Source of the DNA: an uncultured Collinsella sp.
Lineage (GTDB): Bacteria > Actinomycetota > Coriobacteriia > Coriobacteriales > Coriobacteriaceae
Assembly: GCA_900545605.1 (NCBI GenBank)
Contig: UQZL01000001.1
Span: forward strand, 1-64,000
Direction of reading: 5' to 3'
DNA length: 64,000 nucleotides
Below, in pieces: positions 42,182-51,060 of the stretch. Position 1 is the first letter of the stretch, and each line of letters begins with the position of its first letter. Both the position numbers and the translations under genes were made by a program. The notes under the pieces were generated by a model. That model worked only from the letters and a program-made list of their open reading frames with translations. It had not been told where the DNA came from and searched no databases.

Positions 42182-42995
42182 CTGGCTCGCGGCTCAAGAG
42201 CGATACGAGCCCACGGGCGCTCGGCATCGCGTCATGCAAAAGAACGTCCTGCACCTGGCGAGCCTGCTCGAGCGGGTTCGCCTGGGCGGCGGCGCACACG
42301 AGGGCGGGTCGATTATCGACCGCGCCCTTTCTTCCGTTTCGGCGCCGGTGCGTTTGCTCGGCATGTTTGTCTGCGTCCTGTGCGTGTGTCTGTCGCAGGG
42401 CCCGCTGTACCTCATGTTGATGGCGGCGATTGCGTTGGTGACGGTTGCCGTGCGCCCCGTACGCGGGCTGCGCGCGACCTTTGTGCCGGCGCTCGGCGCC
42501 GCGGGGTTTGCCGTGGTTCTGGCGCTGCCCGCCTTGCTGCTGGACGCTTCTGCCGCGGGCGCCATGCTCAAGATTGCGCTCAAGACCTTCATCAACGTGA
42601 CGCTGGTGCTGGGCGTTTCGTGGACGCTCACGTGGAGCCGCATGTCGGCGGCGCTCAAGATGCTGCATCTACCCGACGAAGTTATCTTTACGTTCGATAT
42701 GGCGCTCAAGCACATCGAGGTGCTGGGTCGCACGGCGCACAATCTGTGCGAATCGGTCATGCTGCGCAGCGTTGGCCGTGCGCCTGAGGGATTTTCGCGT
42801 ACCGATTCGATCGCGGGTATCATGGGCATGACCTTTATCAAGGCGATGGAATGCAGCCGCGCGATGGACGAGGCCATGCTCTGCCGCGGCTTTGCCGGTG
42901 CGTATCCGGCGCCCGCGCGCGCCGGGTTTGGCTGGCGCGATGCGGTCTATGCGGCCGGTGTGGCGCTGCTCGCAGTGTTGTGCGCCGTGCTGTAG
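42159..42995 (+). CDS. cbiQ: ECF transporter T component (CbiQ family)
   Basis: The 278-residue transmembrane protein of the CbiQ/EcfT family couples the ATPase to the substrate-binding component. It has about five hydrophobic segments (residues 65-150 and near the C-terminus). The cytoplasmic coupling helix carries the family-type A-R-G motif in degraded form, MDEAMLCRGFAGAYP near residue 240; a similar LRSVGRAP occurs earlier. AAGGAAAGCG lies before ATG 42159, inside the cbiM gene, so translation is coupled. Confidence 0.88.
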   Translation: MQTVELPSWLAAQERYEPTGARHRVMQKNVLHLASLLERVRLGGGAHEGGSIIDRALSSVSAPVRLLGMFVCVLCVCLSQGPLYLMLMAAIALVTVAVRPVRGLRATFVPALGAAGFAVVLALPALLLDASAAGAMLKIALKTFINVTLVLGVSWTLTWSRMSAALKMLHLPDEVIFTFDMALKHIEVLGRTAHNLCESVMLRSVGRAPEGFSRTDSIAGIMGMTFIKAMECSRAMDEAMLCRGFAGAYPAPARAGFGWRDAVYAAGVALLAVLCAVL

Positions 42996-43041
42996 GCGCT
43001 GCTGGTTCCGGCTGGGGATGCAAATAGGGAAGGGCGACGTT

Positions 43042-43812
43042 TTGACGATCGATATGAATAGTGCGGCGGGCACGAACGGTGCGGGCGGCGCCGAGGTTGC
43101 GCCGCTCATCGAGCTGCGCAACGTAGTGTTCTCCTATGCGGGCCATACGGTTGTCGATGGTGTGTCGCTGCAGGTCGATCGTGGTGAACTCGTTGCCCTG
43201 CTCGGTCCCAACGGCTGCGGCAAGACAACGATTATGCGCCTTATTAACGGCCTTGAACTCGCGGACGCAGGGGCATACCTGTTTGACGGGCACGTGATCG
43301 ATTCGGCGTTTCTAAAGGATTCCGCGGCTGCTCAGCGTTTTCATCAGCGCGTGGGCTTTGTGTTCCAGAATGCCGATGCCCAGCTCTTTTGCGCTACGGT
43401 GGGCGAGGAAGTTGCTTTTGGTCCCGCGCAGATGGGGCTGCCGGCAGACGAGCTCGAGCGCCGCGTGCGCGATGCCATGGGGCTGTTCCAGGTTGCCGAC
43501 CTTGCCGATGCCTCTCCCTATCAGCTCTCGGGCGGGCAAAAGAAGCGCGTTGCGCTGGCTGCCGTCGTGTCGATGAACCCCGATATCCTGGTTCTCGACG
43601 AGCCTACCAATGGGCTCGACGAGGATTCATGCGACATCGTGGTCAACTTCTTGCTGGCCTATGTCGCGGCGGGTAAGACGGTCTTGATGAGCACACATCA
43701 CCAGGATTTGGTGCGACGCCTGGGTGCCCGTGCAATCTATATCGATCGATATCACCATGTGGTTGAGGCGCCTTCGCCGTCGTATGGAACCGAAAGCGGT
43801 GCTACGGACTAG
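43042..43812 (+). CDS. cbiO: ECF transporter ATP-binding protein (CbiO family)
   Basis: The ABC ATPase has Walker A LLGPNGCGKTTIMRL near residue 50, Q-loop FVFQNADAQLFCATVGEEVAFGP near 105, signature LSGGQKKRVALA near 155, Walker B ILVLDEPTNGLDE near 180 and the switch His in STHHQDL. FQNADAQLF is typical for CbiO/EcfA. It powers the CbiM-CbiQ transporter. The start is uncertain: TTG 43042 is seven bases after AGGGAAGGG, ATG 43018 would add eight residues and ATG 43054 would remove four. It ends with an acidic tail. Confidence 0.9.
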   Translation: MTIDMNSAAGTNGAGGAEVAPLIELRNVVFSYAGHTVVDGVSLQVDRGELVALLGPNGCGKTTIMRLINGLELADAGAYLFDGHVIDSAFLKDSAAAQRFHQRVGFVFQNADAQLFCATVGEEVAFGPAQMGLPADELERRVRDAMGLFQVADLADASPYQLSGGQKKRVALAAVVSMNPDILVLDEPTNGLDEDSCDIVVNFLLAYVAAGKTVLMSTHHQDLVRRLGARAIYIDRYHHVVEAPSPSYGTESGATD

Positions 43813-43891
43813 TTGCTGCGTAGAGCGTGCGTAGCCGCCCGCGCGGCTTTGCCGTGATGGTATAGTTATCCAGGTTTTTATGGGGGTGGCT

Positions 43892-44740
43892 ATGCCAAGC
43901 TGGAACATTCATATCGCTCAGACGGAGCGTTTGCTGGAGCGCACCGGTGCGCTTGCCAAGAGCGTGCGCGACCGCAATGCCTTTTTGTTTGGCTGCGTGG
44001 TTCCGGATATCTTCGTGGGCTATATGGTCCCTGGCATCGCCGATCCCATCCCGTACCGCATTACGCACTTTGCAAAGCCCGAGCCTATCCCTAAGCCTCG
44101 CGAGCATGAGTTCTGGGATACCTATGTGGCACCGTTGCTTAAAAGTTCGCCCACCGGTGCGCCGGCCGCGGCGACCTCGATTATCGAGGAACGCGAGCGG
44201 CTGAACCGCGTGCACTATCCCCAGCGCTACAAGGATGCCGAGCCGGTTGCCGGTCCCGGCGCCTGTGAGTTCTCGCTTGCGTCCGAAGATGTGGCGCAGT
44301 CGTTGCTCGATTTGACGCTGGGTGTCTGGTCGCATCTGGTGGCCGATACCGTATGGAATACGCGCGTGAATCAGTACCTGGAGGCGCACGGCGGCAAGCC
44401 GTGTGAGGAGTTCCGCATAAAAAAGCAGGGCGATTTTGACTGGTTTGGCAAGACGCTCGGCATTGTTTCCATCCCGCGTGCGACCGATCGCCTGTATACC
44501 GCGGCGACGCGTTTTGGGCAGTATCCCATTCATAAAGAATATGTGCTCAAGACCATCGGCGTCATGCACGAGATTGTACGCGAAAACCCCGGCGAGCCCG
44601 ATCATCCGCCGTATCGCTTGCTAACCGAGGAGTTTTTCGATGCAACGTTTACCGAGGTCATCGAGCTAACCGAGGCGGGATTTGCGGCTCGCGTCGCCGC
44701 TCCTGACGCGCCCGCAGCCCCCCTGATCGCTAGCTGCTAA
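43892..44740 (+). CDS. zinc-dependent phospholipase C-like protein
   Basis: The 282-residue protein belongs to the zinc-dependent phospholipase C superfamily (PF00882-like). It begins MPSWNIHIAQ, where Trp-x-x-His is the usual first ligand after processing. An Asp follows in FGCVVPDIFVG near residue 38, a His in ITHFAKP near 60, and LGVWSHLVADTVWN near 152 carries the His/Asp metal pair. There is no signal peptide, so it is probably cytosolic and may not be a secreted lipase; related cytosolic hydrolases are of unknown substrate. The stop overlaps the stop of the convergent gene by three bases. ATG 43892 has GGGGGTGGC upstream. Confidence 0.78.
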   Translation: MPSWNIHIAQTERLLERTGALAKSVRDRNAFLFGCVVPDIFVGYMVPGIADPIPYRITHFAKPEPIPKPREHEFWDTYVAPLLKSSPTGAPAAATSIIEERERLNRVHYPQRYKDAEPVAGPGACEFSLASEDVAQSLLDLTLGVWSHLVADTVWNTRVNQYLEAHGGKPCEEFRIKKQGDFDWFGKTLGIVSIPRATDRLYTAATRFGQYPIHKEYVLKTIGVMHEIVRENPGEPDHPPYRLLTEEFFDATFTEVIELTEAGFAARVAAPDAPAAPLIASC

Positions 44741-45810
44741 CCGGCCGGCTTAACGGTGAACAGTTCATCCCAATTGACCAACAGCTCCCGTCGCAGGGCA
44801 TTTTCAGCGGTACGTTCCTGATCGGTCTTTGCGATGTAGGGGAGCCCCGCCTTTTTATGAATGAGCTCGGCGATGTTGTTAAAGCTCTTCTTGTCCTTGA
44901 TTTGGTCGTAGGTAATTTGTATGACATCGTAGCCCATGCTGCCGAGCGCGGTGGTGCGCTCGGCATCGGAGAGGCTTGCGGTTTCGCTGTCATGGGCGGA
45001 ACGGCCTTGGCATTCCAAAATGACGCCCATGCTGTCGGTGCTGCTCTCTATGAGGATATCGGCGTAGCAGCAGGTTTTGTCATACAGTGAGCGCGCGGCG
45101 TCGCTGAGTGGGATGCGCACGTTGTTTGTGATGTTGATGCCCATGCCGCCCTCGTCACGGGGGAGCGAGACAAGCATGGAGGTCTGTACTTCGAAGGGCG
45201 AGGCGGTCTGCCCCGTCATGTGCTCGGCCGCCCAGCGGAGCTGCTTAACGCCGCGCAGGCCTGCGGCCTGCTTGGCGAACGCGGCGATATCCGCTGCGCT
45301 GAGGAGCGGTGGGTGCTTCCACAAATTGGTGCCATTGCCCTTGGTGTCGACAACGCGTTTCCAACCACAGTCGGGCGGAATGAGCATAAGCGAAATAGCT
45401 TCATCGAGTTGTTGTTGCGTTCGCTCGCAGGGTTTAAACACTGCAAAGGAGCCACACATCTCGTAGCAAGCCATGAGTAACTGGTTGCGTGAGACCTGCG
45501 TAGCAAGGTTGAGCAGCGTAAACTCGGGCGACGTGACGTCAAATCCATGCTCAGTCTGCCTAAACGACCCAGGAGGCGGCTCTTGGGTCAGGAGGTGCGA
45601 TTTAAACAGGCTTCGCGACCCGGATTGTGCCCGAGTGAATACAAGCCTGTGAAGCGGTGTGTGAAGCAGGTCTTTTACAACTGCATGACTTCCGAGGCCG
45701 CAACATCTGCGATCCATATTGCCAAGGCTAATGGCGGGGTAAAGGCCTAATACCTGCGGCGGGATACGGTGATAGTAAAAAGCGGATTGACCGCATATCG
45801 TCAGGTCCAT
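44737..45810 (-). CDS. hypothetical protein with a Vsr/DUF559-like nuclease C-terminus
   Basis: The 357-residue protein starts MDLTICGQSAFYYHRIPPQV. Its middle (residues 80-210) is of no known family. The C-terminal third resembles a PD-(D/E)xK/Vsr-DUF559-type fold: YADILIESS...GVILECQGRSAHDS, then DAERTTALGSMGYDVIQITYDQI, the E-x-Q-x-H and R...L...G pattern of that fold. The exact catalytic set is not certain. AGGAGG lies five bases upstream of ATG 45810. Its 3' end overlaps the phospholipase-like gene. Proteins of this kind may be abortive-infection or toxin-like; that is only a suggestion. Confidence 0.7.
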   Translation of the reverse strand: MDLTICGQSAFYYHRIPPQVLGLYPAISLGNMDRRCCGLGSHAVVKDLLHTPLHRLVFTRAQSGSRSLFKSHLLTQEPPPGSFRQTEHGFDVTSPEFTLLNLATQVSRNQLLMACYEMCGSFAVFKPCERTQQQLDEAISLMLIPPDCGWKRVVDTKGNGTNLWKHPPLLSAADIAAFAKQAAGLRGVKQLRWAAEHMTGQTASPFEVQTSMLVSLPRDEGGMGINITNNVRIPLSDAARSLYDKTCCYADILIESSTDSMGVILECQGRSAHDSETASLSDAERTTALGSMGYDVIQITYDQIKDKKSFNNIAELIHKKAGLPYIAKTDQERTAENALRRELLVNWDELFTVKPAG

Positions 45811-45861
45811 GACGCCCTCCTGGTCGAAATATGCTTTTGGACCGTGCGATGCCAGTGTCAA

Positions 45862-45989
45862 TTCGGAAGTATGCGGCAAAATCTAAACCCTGTGAGCAGA
45901 CCTGGCTTTTGAGGCTAGTTTATCAGGCATTTTGTTGCGAAAAAACAGGGCGTGCTCGGAGGTTTCAGAATTTGCCGCATACTTCCGAA
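45862..45989. repeat. 128-base palindromic element with 19-bp arms (element G)
   Basis: Arms TTCGGAAGTATGCGGCAAA (45862-45880) and TTTGCCGCATACTTCCGAA (45971-45989) pair perfectly. The 90-base middle contains GCAGACCTGGCTTTTGAGGC and an AAACCCTG/CAGGG pair. It looks like a miniature mobile or repeat unit, though no target duplication was seen. It lies in the 425-base gap between the nuclease-like gene and pyk. The remaining sequence there is AT-rich with only a terminator. Confidence 0.75.
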
Positions 45990-46172
45990 AACGCGGTCGA
46001 TTTGGAGCATGCTAAAACGATTTAGCAGTGTCGGTTAAGGTGTGGGTTTGCCACCGGGCGAACACTTTTAGCGCTTGGGGCTTTATTTTTTGGGCCTCGG
46101 AGGGCAGAATTCGCGCTTTTGGTAAAGAAATAGGTGCGTGTCATGCCGTGCGGTAGGCATCGGCGCACAGAA

Positions 46173-46207
46173 AAAGGGCCCGGAAGGCTTTGCCTTCCGG
46201 GCCCTTT
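46173..46207 (-). terminator. terminator of pyk
   Basis: A perfect 16-bp stem AAAGGGCCCGGAAGGC / GCCTTCCGGGCCCTTT has a three-base loop. It is followed on the minus strand by TTTTTCTGTGC, 29 bases after the pyk stop. Confidence 0.9.
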
Positions 46208-46235
46208 GCAATGCAAACTAGCTTGCAAGTGCGAT

Positions 46236-47696
46236 TTAGCGTACCTGAGCGACGTAAGCGACGTTGGTCGAGGAGACCTTGTCCTCGAGCTGGACGCTCA
46301 TACGGGGATCGCCGGCAGTAGCGACAGTCAGGTCGCCAGTCTCGACGTAGCCGAGCTCCTTAGCGGTCTCAATCGCCTTGACGATCGTGCCGTTGACGGT
46401 GCCCTGGGTAATCTCGGCCTGGTGCGGGATGACGCCCCAGTACATGATCATCTGCTGGACGGCCCACTCGTGGCGGGAGAACGCGCAGATCGGCATGTTG
46501 GGACGGAAGTGAGAGATCAGGCGAGCGGTACGGCCGGTGGTCGTCGGCACGGTGATGCACTTGGCGCCAACGGTGGTAGCCATGTTCACAGCGGACATAC
46601 CCACAACGTTGTTGACGACGCGGGTGCCGTGAGCGTCAGCCGGAACCTCGAGCGGAGCGTGAGCCGGGAGGTACTTCTCGGTCTCGAGAGCGATGCTGGC
46701 CTGCATCTTGACGGCCTCGACCGGGTACTTACCGGCAGCGGACTCGCCAGAGAGCATAACGGCGTCGGTGCCGTCGTAGATGGCGTTAGCAACGTCGGCA
46801 ACCTCGGCGCGCGTCGGGCGCGGGTTCTGCTGCATGGAGTCGAGCATCTGCGTAGCGGTGATGACGGGCTTGTAAGCCGCGTTGCACTTGGCGATGATCT
46901 CCTTCTGGATGTGGGGAACGAGCTCGGGCTTAATCTCGATGCCCAGGTCGCCACGGGCGACCATGATGCCGTCAGAAGCCTCGAGGATCTCGTCGAAGTT
47001 CTCGACGCCCAGGGCGCACTCGATCTTCGGGAAGATCGTCACGTGCTCGCCGCCGTTCTCGCGGCAAAGCTCGCGGATGCCGCGGACGGACTCGCCGTCA
47101 CGGATGAAGGAAGCGGCGATGTAGTCGATGTTCTCGGTCAGGCCAAAGAGGATGTCCTGACGATCGCGCTCGGTGATGGCGGGCAGCGAGATGTTGACGT
47201 TGGGCATGTTGACGCCCTTGCGCTCGCCAATCAGGCCGTCGTTCTTGACGACGCAGGTCATGTCCTGGCCGTCGACGGACTCGACCTCGAGGGCAACCAG
47301 ACCGTCATCGATCAGGATGAGGGAGCCCTTCTCGACCTCGGAGGGCAGAGCCAGGTAGTCGAGGGAGATGTGCTCAGCGGTGCCGTGGAAATCCTCGGAC
47401 GTGGGCTGAGCGGTGACGACGATCTTGTCGCCGGTCTTGACGGCAACCTTCTTGCCGTCGACCAAAAGGCCGGTACGGACCTCGGGGCCCTTGGTGTCGA
47501 GCAGGATGCCGACGGGCATGCCGAGCTCCTTGGAAATACGACGGACGCGCTCGATGCGACCGTGGTGCTCGTCGTAGGATCCGTGCGAGAAGTTAAAACG
47601 GGCGACGTTCATGCCCGCCTTGATCATCTCGCGGATGGTCTCGTCGCTATCGCAGGCGGGACCCATGGTGCATACAATCTTGGTGCGCTTGTACAT
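46236..47696 (-). CDS. pyk: pyruvate kinase
   Basis: The 486-residue glycolytic enzyme transfers phosphate from phosphoenolpyruvate to ADP. It starts KRTKIVCTMGPACDSDE, with MNVARFNFSHGSYDEH. The catalytic-domain signature is IFPKIECALGVENFDEIL (K being the proton-handling Lys), and the K/Mg-binding motif is GIMVARGDLGIEI. ITATQMLDSM and PTRAEVADVANAIYDGTDAVMLSGE follow, and a C-terminal allosteric domain ends the protein. A single small B domain lies between them. The minus-strand promoter has TATAAT at 47760-47765. Length is typical; no C-terminal PEP-utiliser extension is present. Confidence 0.95.
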   Translation of the reverse strand: MYKRTKIVCTMGPACDSDETIREMIKAGMNVARFNFSHGSYDEHHGRIERVRRISKELGMPVGILLDTKGPEVRTGLLVDGKKVAVKTGDKIVVTAQPTSEDFHGTAEHISLDYLALPSEVEKGSLILIDDGLVALEVESVDGQDMTCVVKNDGLIGERKGVNMPNVNISLPAITERDRQDILFGLTENIDYIAASFIRDGESVRGIRELCRENGGEHVTIFPKIECALGVENFDEILEASDGIMVARGDLGIEIKPELVPHIQKEIIAKCNAAYKPVITATQMLDSMQQNPRPTRAEVADVANAIYDGTDAVMLSGESAAGKYPVEAVKMQASIALETEKYLPAHAPLEVPADAHGTRVVNNVVGMSAVNMATTVGAKCITVPTTTGRTARLISHFRPNMPICAFSRHEWAVQQMIMYWGVIPHQAEITQGTVNGTIVKAIETAKELGYVETGDLTVATAGDPRMSVQLEDKVSSTNVAYVAQVR

Positions 47697-48034
47697 TCAG
47701 ACCTCCATCTGACATCGTCTTGCGCTGATAGATAAACCATAAGAAATAAAACTGAGATGATTATAACGAAATGCCGACCGAATACCCCAAAAAATCGACC
47801 GTATGCCGAATTAGAAGTTCATTTTTTGCGGAAAAACGGTATATGCAAAAACTATACCAACCGTTCTAACCGCTGCTATCTGGGCGATATTTTAGTTCGA
47901 TGATGCGCCGAAGAAAAAACGTTTTATCAATCTTGAGCATCACACTGTCTGCACCGTTGCGCCTGTGCCGTGTTTCCAGATGGAATGTTTTGGCTAGACG
48001 CGTCGCTTTGGGGTACCATAGCTCCACTATCAAC

Positions 48035-48137
48035 TGCCGCTCAGCACGGCAGCCTTGATGAGCCCTTGCCCTTCTCCTGGGAATTATGATCGGGCATCAA
48101 TCTGCTGAGTGGCCCGAATCCCAGGAGGGGACTCTAT
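48035..48137 (+). promoter_or_regulatory. structured leader RNA of the P-type ATPase, candidate novel riboswitch
   Basis: A hairpin TGCCG-CTCAGCA-CGGCA (48035-48051) is followed by a long stem TCCTGGGA (48075-48082) / TCCCAGGA (48119-48126) with CGGGC (48091-48095) / GCCCG (48112-48116) inside. The loop of the first hairpin, CTCAGCA, is complementary over seven bases to TGCTGAG (48103-48109) in the second loop. TTGATG (48055-48060) is complementary to CATCAA (48095-48100). The ribosome-binding sequence AGGAGG (48123-48128) lies in the 3' arm, so the fold can block translation. It matches no riboswitch pattern I know, including yybP-ykoY. Confidence 0.6.
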
Positions 48138-50819
48138 ATGCAAAAGGAATACCTGTCCGCCGCGGCGGAGGTACTCAGCGACCAGGGTGTCGATGAGAAC
48201 CTCGGCCTGAGCAACGACGAGGCGTCGTCGCGCCTCGCCAAGACAGGCCCTAACAAGCTTGAGGAAGCCGAGAAGACGCCGCTGTGGAAGCGCTTCTTTG
48301 AGCAGATGGCAGACCCCATGGTCATCATGCTGATCGTTGCCGCCGTTATCAGCGCACTTACGGGCATGGTCAAGGGCGAGCCCGATTTTGCCGACGTCGC
48401 CATCATCATGTTCGTCGTTATCGTCAACTCGGTGCTGGGCGTGGTTCAGGAGGCCAAGAGCGAGGAGGCTCTCGAGGCCCTGCAGGAGATGAGCGCGGCG
48501 CAGTCCAAGGTGCTGCGCGACGGCAAGCTCGTGCACCTGCCGAGCGCCGAGCTCGTGCCCGGTGACGTGATCATGCTCGAGGCGGGCGACTCCGTCCCGG
48601 CCGACTGCCGCGTGCTCGAGAGCGCCACGATGAAGATCGAGGAGGCCGCCCTTACCGGCGAGTCCGTGCCCGTCGAGAAGCATGCCAACGTGATCGAGCT
48701 CGCCGCCGGCACCGACGACGTGCCGCTCGGCGACCGCAAGAACATGTGCTACATGGGTTCCACCGTGGTATACGGCCGCGGCCGCGCCGTCGTGGTCGGC
48801 ACCGGCATGAACACCGAGATGGGCAAGATTGCCGGCGCTCTTGCCGAGGCCAAGGAAGAGCTCACACCGTTGCAGGTGAAGCTCGCCGAGCTCAGCCGCA
48901 TCCTTACCATTATGGTTATCGTCATCTGCGTCGTGATCTTTGGTGTCGACATCATCCGTCACGGCGTGGGTAACGTCCTTACCGACCCGACTGCCCTGCT
49001 CGACACCTTTATGGTCGCCGTCTCGCTCGCCGTCGCCGCCATCCCCGAGGGCCTGGTCGCCGTCGTGACCATCGTCCTTTCGCTCGGCGTAACCAAGATG
49101 GCCAAGCGCCAGGCGATTATCCGCAAGCTTTCTGCTGTCGAGACGCTCGGCTGCACGCAGACCATCTGCTCGGACAAGACCGGCACGCTTACCCAGAACA
49201 AGATGACCGTCGTCAAGCACGAGCTCGCTGCGCCCAAGGAAAAGTTCTTGGCCGGCATGGCGCTGTGCTCCGATGCCCAGTGGGACGAGGAGCTGGGCGA
49301 GGCCGTGGGCGAGCCGACTGAGTGCGCTCTTGTCAACGACGCCGGCAAGGCGGGCCTCACTGGCTTGACTGCCGAGCATCCGCGCGTGGGCGAGGCTCCG
49401 TTTGACTCGGGCCGCAAGATGATGTCCGTGGTCGTCGAGACCCTGGACGGCGAGTACGAGCAGTACACCAAGGGCGCGCCCGACGTGGTGATTGGCCTGT
49501 GCACCCATATCTACGAGGGCGATAAGGTTGTGCCCCTGACCGAGGAGCGTCGTGCCGAGCTCGTGGCAGCCAACAAGGCCATGGCCGACGAGGCCCTGCG
49601 CGTGCTGGCGCTGGCGAGCCGCACCTACACCGAGGTTCCCGCCGACTGCAGCCCCGCTGCGCTTGAGCATGACCTGGTCTTCTGCGGCCTGTCCGGCATG
49701 ATCGACCCGGTTCGCCCCGAGGTTGCCGACGCTATTCGCGAGGCGCACGACGCCGGTATTCGCACCGTCATGATCACGGGCGACCACATCGACACCGCCG
49801 TGGCCATCGCCAAGCAGCTGGGCATCGTCGCCGACCGCAGCCAGGCCATTACCGGTGCCGACCTCGACCGCATGAGCGACGAGGAGCTCGACGCGCACAT
49901 CGAGGACTACGGCGTGTACGCCCGCGTCCAGCCCGAGCACAAGACCCGCATCGTCGAGGCTTGGAAGTCGCGCGACCAGATCGTCGCCATGACGGGCGAC
50001 GGCGTCAACGATGCCCCGTCCATCAAGCGCGCCGACATCGGTGTGGGCATGGGCATCACCGGTACCGATGTCACCAAAAACGTCGCTGACATGGTGCTTG
50101 CCGACGACAACTTCGCCACCATCATCGGTGCCTGCGAAGAGGGCCGTCGCATCTACGACAACATCCGCAAGGTCATCCAGTTCCTGCTTTCGGCCAACCT
50201 TGCCGAGGTCTTCTCGGTGTTTATCGCCACGCTCATCGGCTTTACCATCTTCCAGCCGGTGCAGCTGCTATGGGTGAACCTGGTCACCGACTGCTTCCCC
50301 GCGCTCGCGCTGGGCATGGAGGATGCCGAGGGCGACATCATGAAGCGCAAGCCGCGCAACGCCAAGGACGGTGTCTTTGCCGGACATATGGGTCTGGACT
50401 GCGTGGTCCAGGGCCTAATCATCACCGTGCTGGTGCTGGCGAGCTTCTTTGTGGGCGTGTACTTTGACATGGGCTACATCCACATCGCCGATATGATCGC
50501 CGGTAATGCCGACGAGGAAGGCGTGATGATGGCCTTCATCACGCTCAACATGGTCGAGATCTTCCACTGCTTCAATATGCGCAGCCGTCGTGCGTCGCTG
50601 TTCACCATGAAGAAGCAGAACAAGTGGCTGTGGGCTTCCGCCGCGCTGGCACTGGTGCTGACGGTGATCGTGACCGTGCAGCCGACGCTTGCCGAGATGT
50701 TCTTTGGCCCTGTGACGCTTGAGCTCAAGGGCGTTCTTGCCGCTTTGGGCCTGGCCTTCCTGATCATCCCGCTGATGGAGATCTACAAGGCGATCATGCG
50801 CGCGGTCGAGAAGGAGTAG
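48138..50819 (+). CDS. P2A-type cation-transporting ATPase (calcium-like)
   Basis: The 893-residue P-type ATPase has an N-terminal cation-ATPase domain and the TGES loop (ALTGESVPVEK). Asp346 is the phosphorylation site in SDKTGTLTQNK. KGAPD is in the nucleotide domain, and TGDGVNDAPSIKRADIGVGMG is the hinge. Helix 4 carries AAIPEGLVAVV, the PEGL motif of P2A/calcium pumps. Ten membrane helices are implied, with the C-terminal six typical for this class. Ca2+ or Mn2+ export is the family function; the ion is unproven. Translation starts at ATG 48138 with AGGAGGGG. Its leader is highly structured. Confidence 0.92.
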   Translation: MQKEYLSAAAEVLSDQGVDENLGLSNDEASSRLAKTGPNKLEEAEKTPLWKRFFEQMADPMVIMLIVAAVISALTGMVKGEPDFADVAIIMFVVIVNSVLGVVQEAKSEEALEALQEMSAAQSKVLRDGKLVHLPSAELVPGDVIMLEAGDSVPADCRVLESATMKIEEAALTGESVPVEKHANVIELAAGTDDVPLGDRKNMCYMGSTVVYGRGRAVVVGTGMNTEMGKIAGALAEAKEELTPLQVKLAELSRILTIMVIVICVVIFGVDIIRHGVGNVLTDPTALLDTFMVAVSLAVAAIPEGLVAVVTIVLSLGVTKMAKRQAIIRKLSAVETLGCTQTICSDKTGTLTQNKMTVVKHELAAPKEKFLAGMALCSDAQWDEELGEAVGEPTECALVNDAGKAGLTGLTAEHPRVGEAPFDSGRKMMSVVVETLDGEYEQYTKGAPDVVIGLCTHIYEGDKVVPLTEERRAELVAANKAMADEALRVLALASRTYTEVPADCSPAALEHDLVFCGLSGMIDPVRPEVADAIREAHDAGIRTVMITGDHIDTAVAIAKQLGIVADRSQAITGADLDRMSDEELDAHIEDYGVYARVQPEHKTRIVEAWKSRDQIVAMTGDGVNDAPSIKRADIGVGMGITGTDVTKNVADMVLADDNFATIIGACEEGRRIYDNIRKVIQFLLSANLAEVFSVFIATLIGFTIFQPVQLLWVNLVTDCFPALALGMEDAEGDIMKRKPRNAKDGVFAGHMGLDCVVQGLIITVLVLASFFVGVYFDMGYIHIADMIAGNADEEGVMMAFITLNMVEIFHCFNMRSRRASLFTMKKQNKWLWASAALALVLTVIVTVQPTLAEMFFGPVTLELKGVLAALGLAFLIIPLMEIYKAIMRAVEKE

Positions 50820-50844
50820 GTCGAAAGGCCATCCTTCCCATCGG

Positions 50845-50931
50845 CCCGACCGCCTGCGGGGTTTCTTCTTCGCTGGTCCTCGCGCTTCGCGCTGCGGGAT
50901 CGCTCAGAAGAAACCCCTCCCGGCGGGCGGA
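50845..50931. repeat. GC-rich palindrome with GCGGGGTTT arms (element E copy 2)
   Basis: CCGACCGCCTGCGGGGTTTC ... AGAAGAAACCCCTCCCGGCG pairs as the outer stem. The inner hairpin contains TCCTCGCGCTTCGCG and CTGCGGGAT. It is the relative of 40782-40876 with a different inner stem. It lies between the ATPase gene and its terminator. Confidence 0.75.
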
Positions 50932-50975
50932 CCTTCGGATAACCTCTCGGGACCATGAGCTGAGGGAAAGTATGT

Positions 50976-51012
50976 GAGTCGGTCGAGCGTTTGCTCGACC
51001 GACTCTTTTTTG
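50976..51012 (+). terminator. terminator of the P-type ATPase gene
   Basis: A perfect 13-bp stem GAGTCGGTCGAGC / GCTCGACCGACTC (50976-50988 with 50993-51005) has a four-base loop and a TTTTTTGT tail. Confidence 0.9.
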
Positions 51013-51060
51013 TGGGTAAAATACCTGCTCAGTTGTGATTTTTGGTGCTGGGAGGCGTTT

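Noticed and set aside
46134..47735. A 533-codon open frame on the + strand opposite pyk
   Set aside because: The minus strand encodes a complete pyruvate kinase; the + frame has low-complexity, valine/aspartate-rich composition and no family.
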